Source: Chaenocephalus aceratus (Eukaryota; Chordata; Actinopteri; Perciformes; Channichthyidae). Taken from it: DNA of 64,000 nt. The stretch spans positions 62,001 through 126,000 of the forward strand of contig JAMFTG010000303.1 of NCBI GenBank assembly GCA_023974075.1, in the 5' to 3' direction. Made by a program: the position numbers and the translations under genes. Under the pieces are notes generated by a model. The model made no database searches. It saw only the letters and a list, made by a program, of their open reading frames with translations, and was not told the origin of the DNA. Positions 62,111-64,000 of this stretch are shown one piece after another. Each line of letters starts with the position of its first letter. The stretch's first letter is position 1.

Positions 62111-63193
62111 GGGCCTGAACATCTGAGGCTTAAAGAGAAATCAAAGTCAACTTTAGGTCAATCTCAAAATATGTTTGTACACACAGAAAGATTGAAATAC
62201 TGTTTCCCGCAGCCCAGAGGTATAAAAGACACACATGTTTCATTAACATGAAAGAACTAGATGTTAGCTGTGTTAATATTGAGCCACAGAAAACTAAAAC
62301 CTAGTGCAGCACAGAAGGTTGTTTAAAGAGAGAAAGTGACGACGAGACAAAACAACGACACCAGACACTATACCTGAGCTCCGTAGCGTCCCGCTAGCTA
62401 GCCAATAGCTAAAGGTGAGCACACACAGCAGTTCATCAGCAGTACCGTACAACACCACGGCTAACTCAGTATGACTAATGTCGGACATAGAAGTGTCTTC
62501 GTAACAGTGTTTACACGCGTATTTGCTAATAATTAATGCACATTTTACTCACAGTGTCACTTGCTTGAAGTCACTCAGTAGAATGCCCGGTCGAAACAAT
62601 GGCGGAGGGAGGAGAGATTTTGGAAATAAATCCGGCTCACTGATTGGACGCCAAAAGTTTGATTCTTCTTGTGGAACATTATTCGGCCTCCCATTGGCGA
62701 GGAGGGATCAAAACCTGTTTAGTCTATTTTAACGGAGCTGGATTTTATTTTTTATGAATGACTCGCGATCTCCCAGCATTGCCCCCGCGGTCGACGTACT
62801 GGGCAGCGCCATATAGATAGAAGAGTTACGACAACGGAAGTCCAAAAACGGTTATCGTCACGTGGTTCATGTAGACGAGGATCGTTCCCCGGAAGTTCAT
62901 GGCGGGCAATGTGAATGCATTGATAACAGGAGATAGAACTACGATTTTTGGTCATTATTAGTGAATAAAGGTTTTGATTTACAATATTTATACAACAAAT
63001 CAATACAACATGGTAATTGAGGACACAAGTTATCTAAATGACTAATGTCATCTTGATGGCTTTCAGAAAGGACAGGAGACCGACAGGTGACTATCAAAGG
63101 ACTAGCAGCAGCAGCAGCAGCATGATGATGATGATGATGTTAAATGTGTTGTTTCAGGAACATCCATTGCAAATACATGGGATTCAATAAACA
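62111..63193. other. Intergenic, nothing firm
   Basis: Upstream of the decayed gene on the minus strand, so could hold its promoter. A short CAG and ATG trinucleotide run lies at 63103-63139. No exon is supported. Confidence 0.4.
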
Positions 63194-63273
63194 TTGAATA
63201 GCATATCATGCAGTTCGTCTGTGCCTTTTCCTCCGTGTTGTCCTGGTTTGCTGTGCTGCCTCCTAGTAGCCAC

Positions 63274-63535
63274 CATGGTTTGCTGTGCTGCCTGGGGATG
63301 CTCCAATCGCTCAGAGAAAGGAGTACGAATGTACGGCTTCCCCACTGACACAGAGCGGAGGAAGAAATGGCTGGCTCAAGTCAGCAGGAGCAATTTCACG
63401 ACCAACAGCAAAAAAATATGTGATTTATATACAAACACTGCATTTGCACTTTTTCACAAAACGAAAACCACACCATTGGGAAAGCTTAATGTTTGTTTAA
63501 TACAAAAAAACAGGGAAAGGCTTGAAAAACACTGA
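63274..63535 (+). pseudogene. THAP-domain protein fragment
   Basis: From the ATG at 63274: MVCCAAWGCSNRSEKGVRMY, GFPTDTERRKKWLAQV and NFTTNSKKICDLY. This is the N-terminal half of a THAP C2CH zinc finger (CxxxxC pair, then the FPxD and W residues). The distal CxxH is replaced by CDLY followed by unrelated sequence. The rest of the finger may lie in another exon or be lost. THAP domains occur in P-element-derived transposases and host DNA-binding proteins. Confidence 0.65.
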
Positions 63536-63539
63536 GAGT

Positions 63540-64000
63540 TGAGACTCAGGGTGCAGGGTGAGGGTCTCAGTGCAGGTATTCAGGCTCCATTGAACCCCCC
63601 TCTGGTTCTTGTGCTGAAAGAGGGGTAACAGAACGGAGAAAGGGTTATACACACAGCACACCTATTGGATGGGAAATGCCTTGGAGACATAAGGTGTGGT
63701 CTCTGTTCCCAACTGAAGTTATGGAACTTTATTATTTGTGAGTTTAACAAAGTATGACAAATGGCATCAGTAACAGATGTGATATGAATTTCTATAAAGT
63801 TGTCTCACATTCTTGGTCATATTTTATATACAGTATGTAATGAGTATAACATGTCCTGTAAGTATAAAGTGTTTCCTAATACTGTGTATTCAACCACTAT
63901 GGAATATGTATGTGGGCAGACAAAACTGAGTTGTTCTGTGTGTGAAGTAACCTCAAGTCACTCGTTTGTCAAGACAAAAAAGGGCAAGACTAGGCTGAGA
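63540..64000. other. Intergenic, nothing recognised
   Basis: AT-rich sequence to the window end with no feature I can support. Confidence 0.35.

Overview
This is a teleost-fish nuclear genomic window. Support for that: vertebrate class A olfactory receptor (OR) genes, introns with GT..AG borders, fish SINE and L2-type tails, long CA and CTGT microsatellites, and a very dense mix of DNA transposons and retrotransposons typical of ray-finned fish. There are no prokaryotic features. Most of the 64 kb is mobile-element sequence. The clearest host-like genes are one intact OR gene and one intact multi-exon gene with a tyrosine-recombinase-like domain.

Layout. 0-15 kb: an L2-type LINE relic, then a large inverted duplication (about 1485-4871 and 10800-14514). 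Each arm carries an OR gene and its 5' tandem-repeat array. The left OR has one nonsense codon; the right OR (13349-14296) is open. The spacer holds an LTR copy interrupted by a piggyBac-type MITE, a hAT element with a nested solo LTR, and a long-TIR element. 15-28 kb: a DIRS-type retrotransposon relic, a 5.8S rRNA fragment inside simple repeats, a tRNA-SINE, a LINE C-terminus, a hAT MITE with perfect 8-bp target duplications, and a 3.3 kb repeat with nested tandem units. 28-33 kb: a third OR copy cut off by an LTR terminus, and a piggyBac transposase relic.

33.5-37.6 kb: a TATA-type promoter, a noncoding exon and eight coding exons that join in frame into a 732-residue protein. It has two C2HC fingers, a coiled-coil-like segment, a tyrosine-recombinase-like core (Arg434, Lys467, Arg542, His567, Tyr576) and an acidic tail. 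It resembles Crypton-type recombinases and is the most interesting gene here. A truncated 5S rRNA copy and a processed 3' UTR retrocopy follow.

41-56 kb: a Myb/SANT-like relic, then a decayed composite Helitron-type coding region: SGNH-hydrolase exons, papain-like protease remnant, two OTU domains and a Helitron N-terminus. It is interrupted by a hAT MITE and a 28-bp minisatellite and ends exactly at a very young Ty3/Gypsy chromovirus (48764-54269; two 431-bp LTRs differing at one base). The other side of that element abuts a hAT-Ac-like transposase on the opposite strand, without a matching target duplication.

56-64 kb: hAT MITE, a Harbinger N-terminal exon, a decayed multi-exon gene with a probable RNase H-fold transposase core, and a THAP-domain fragment. 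All exon joins and family assignments were made by eye from the sequence and known family motifs; no database search was run.
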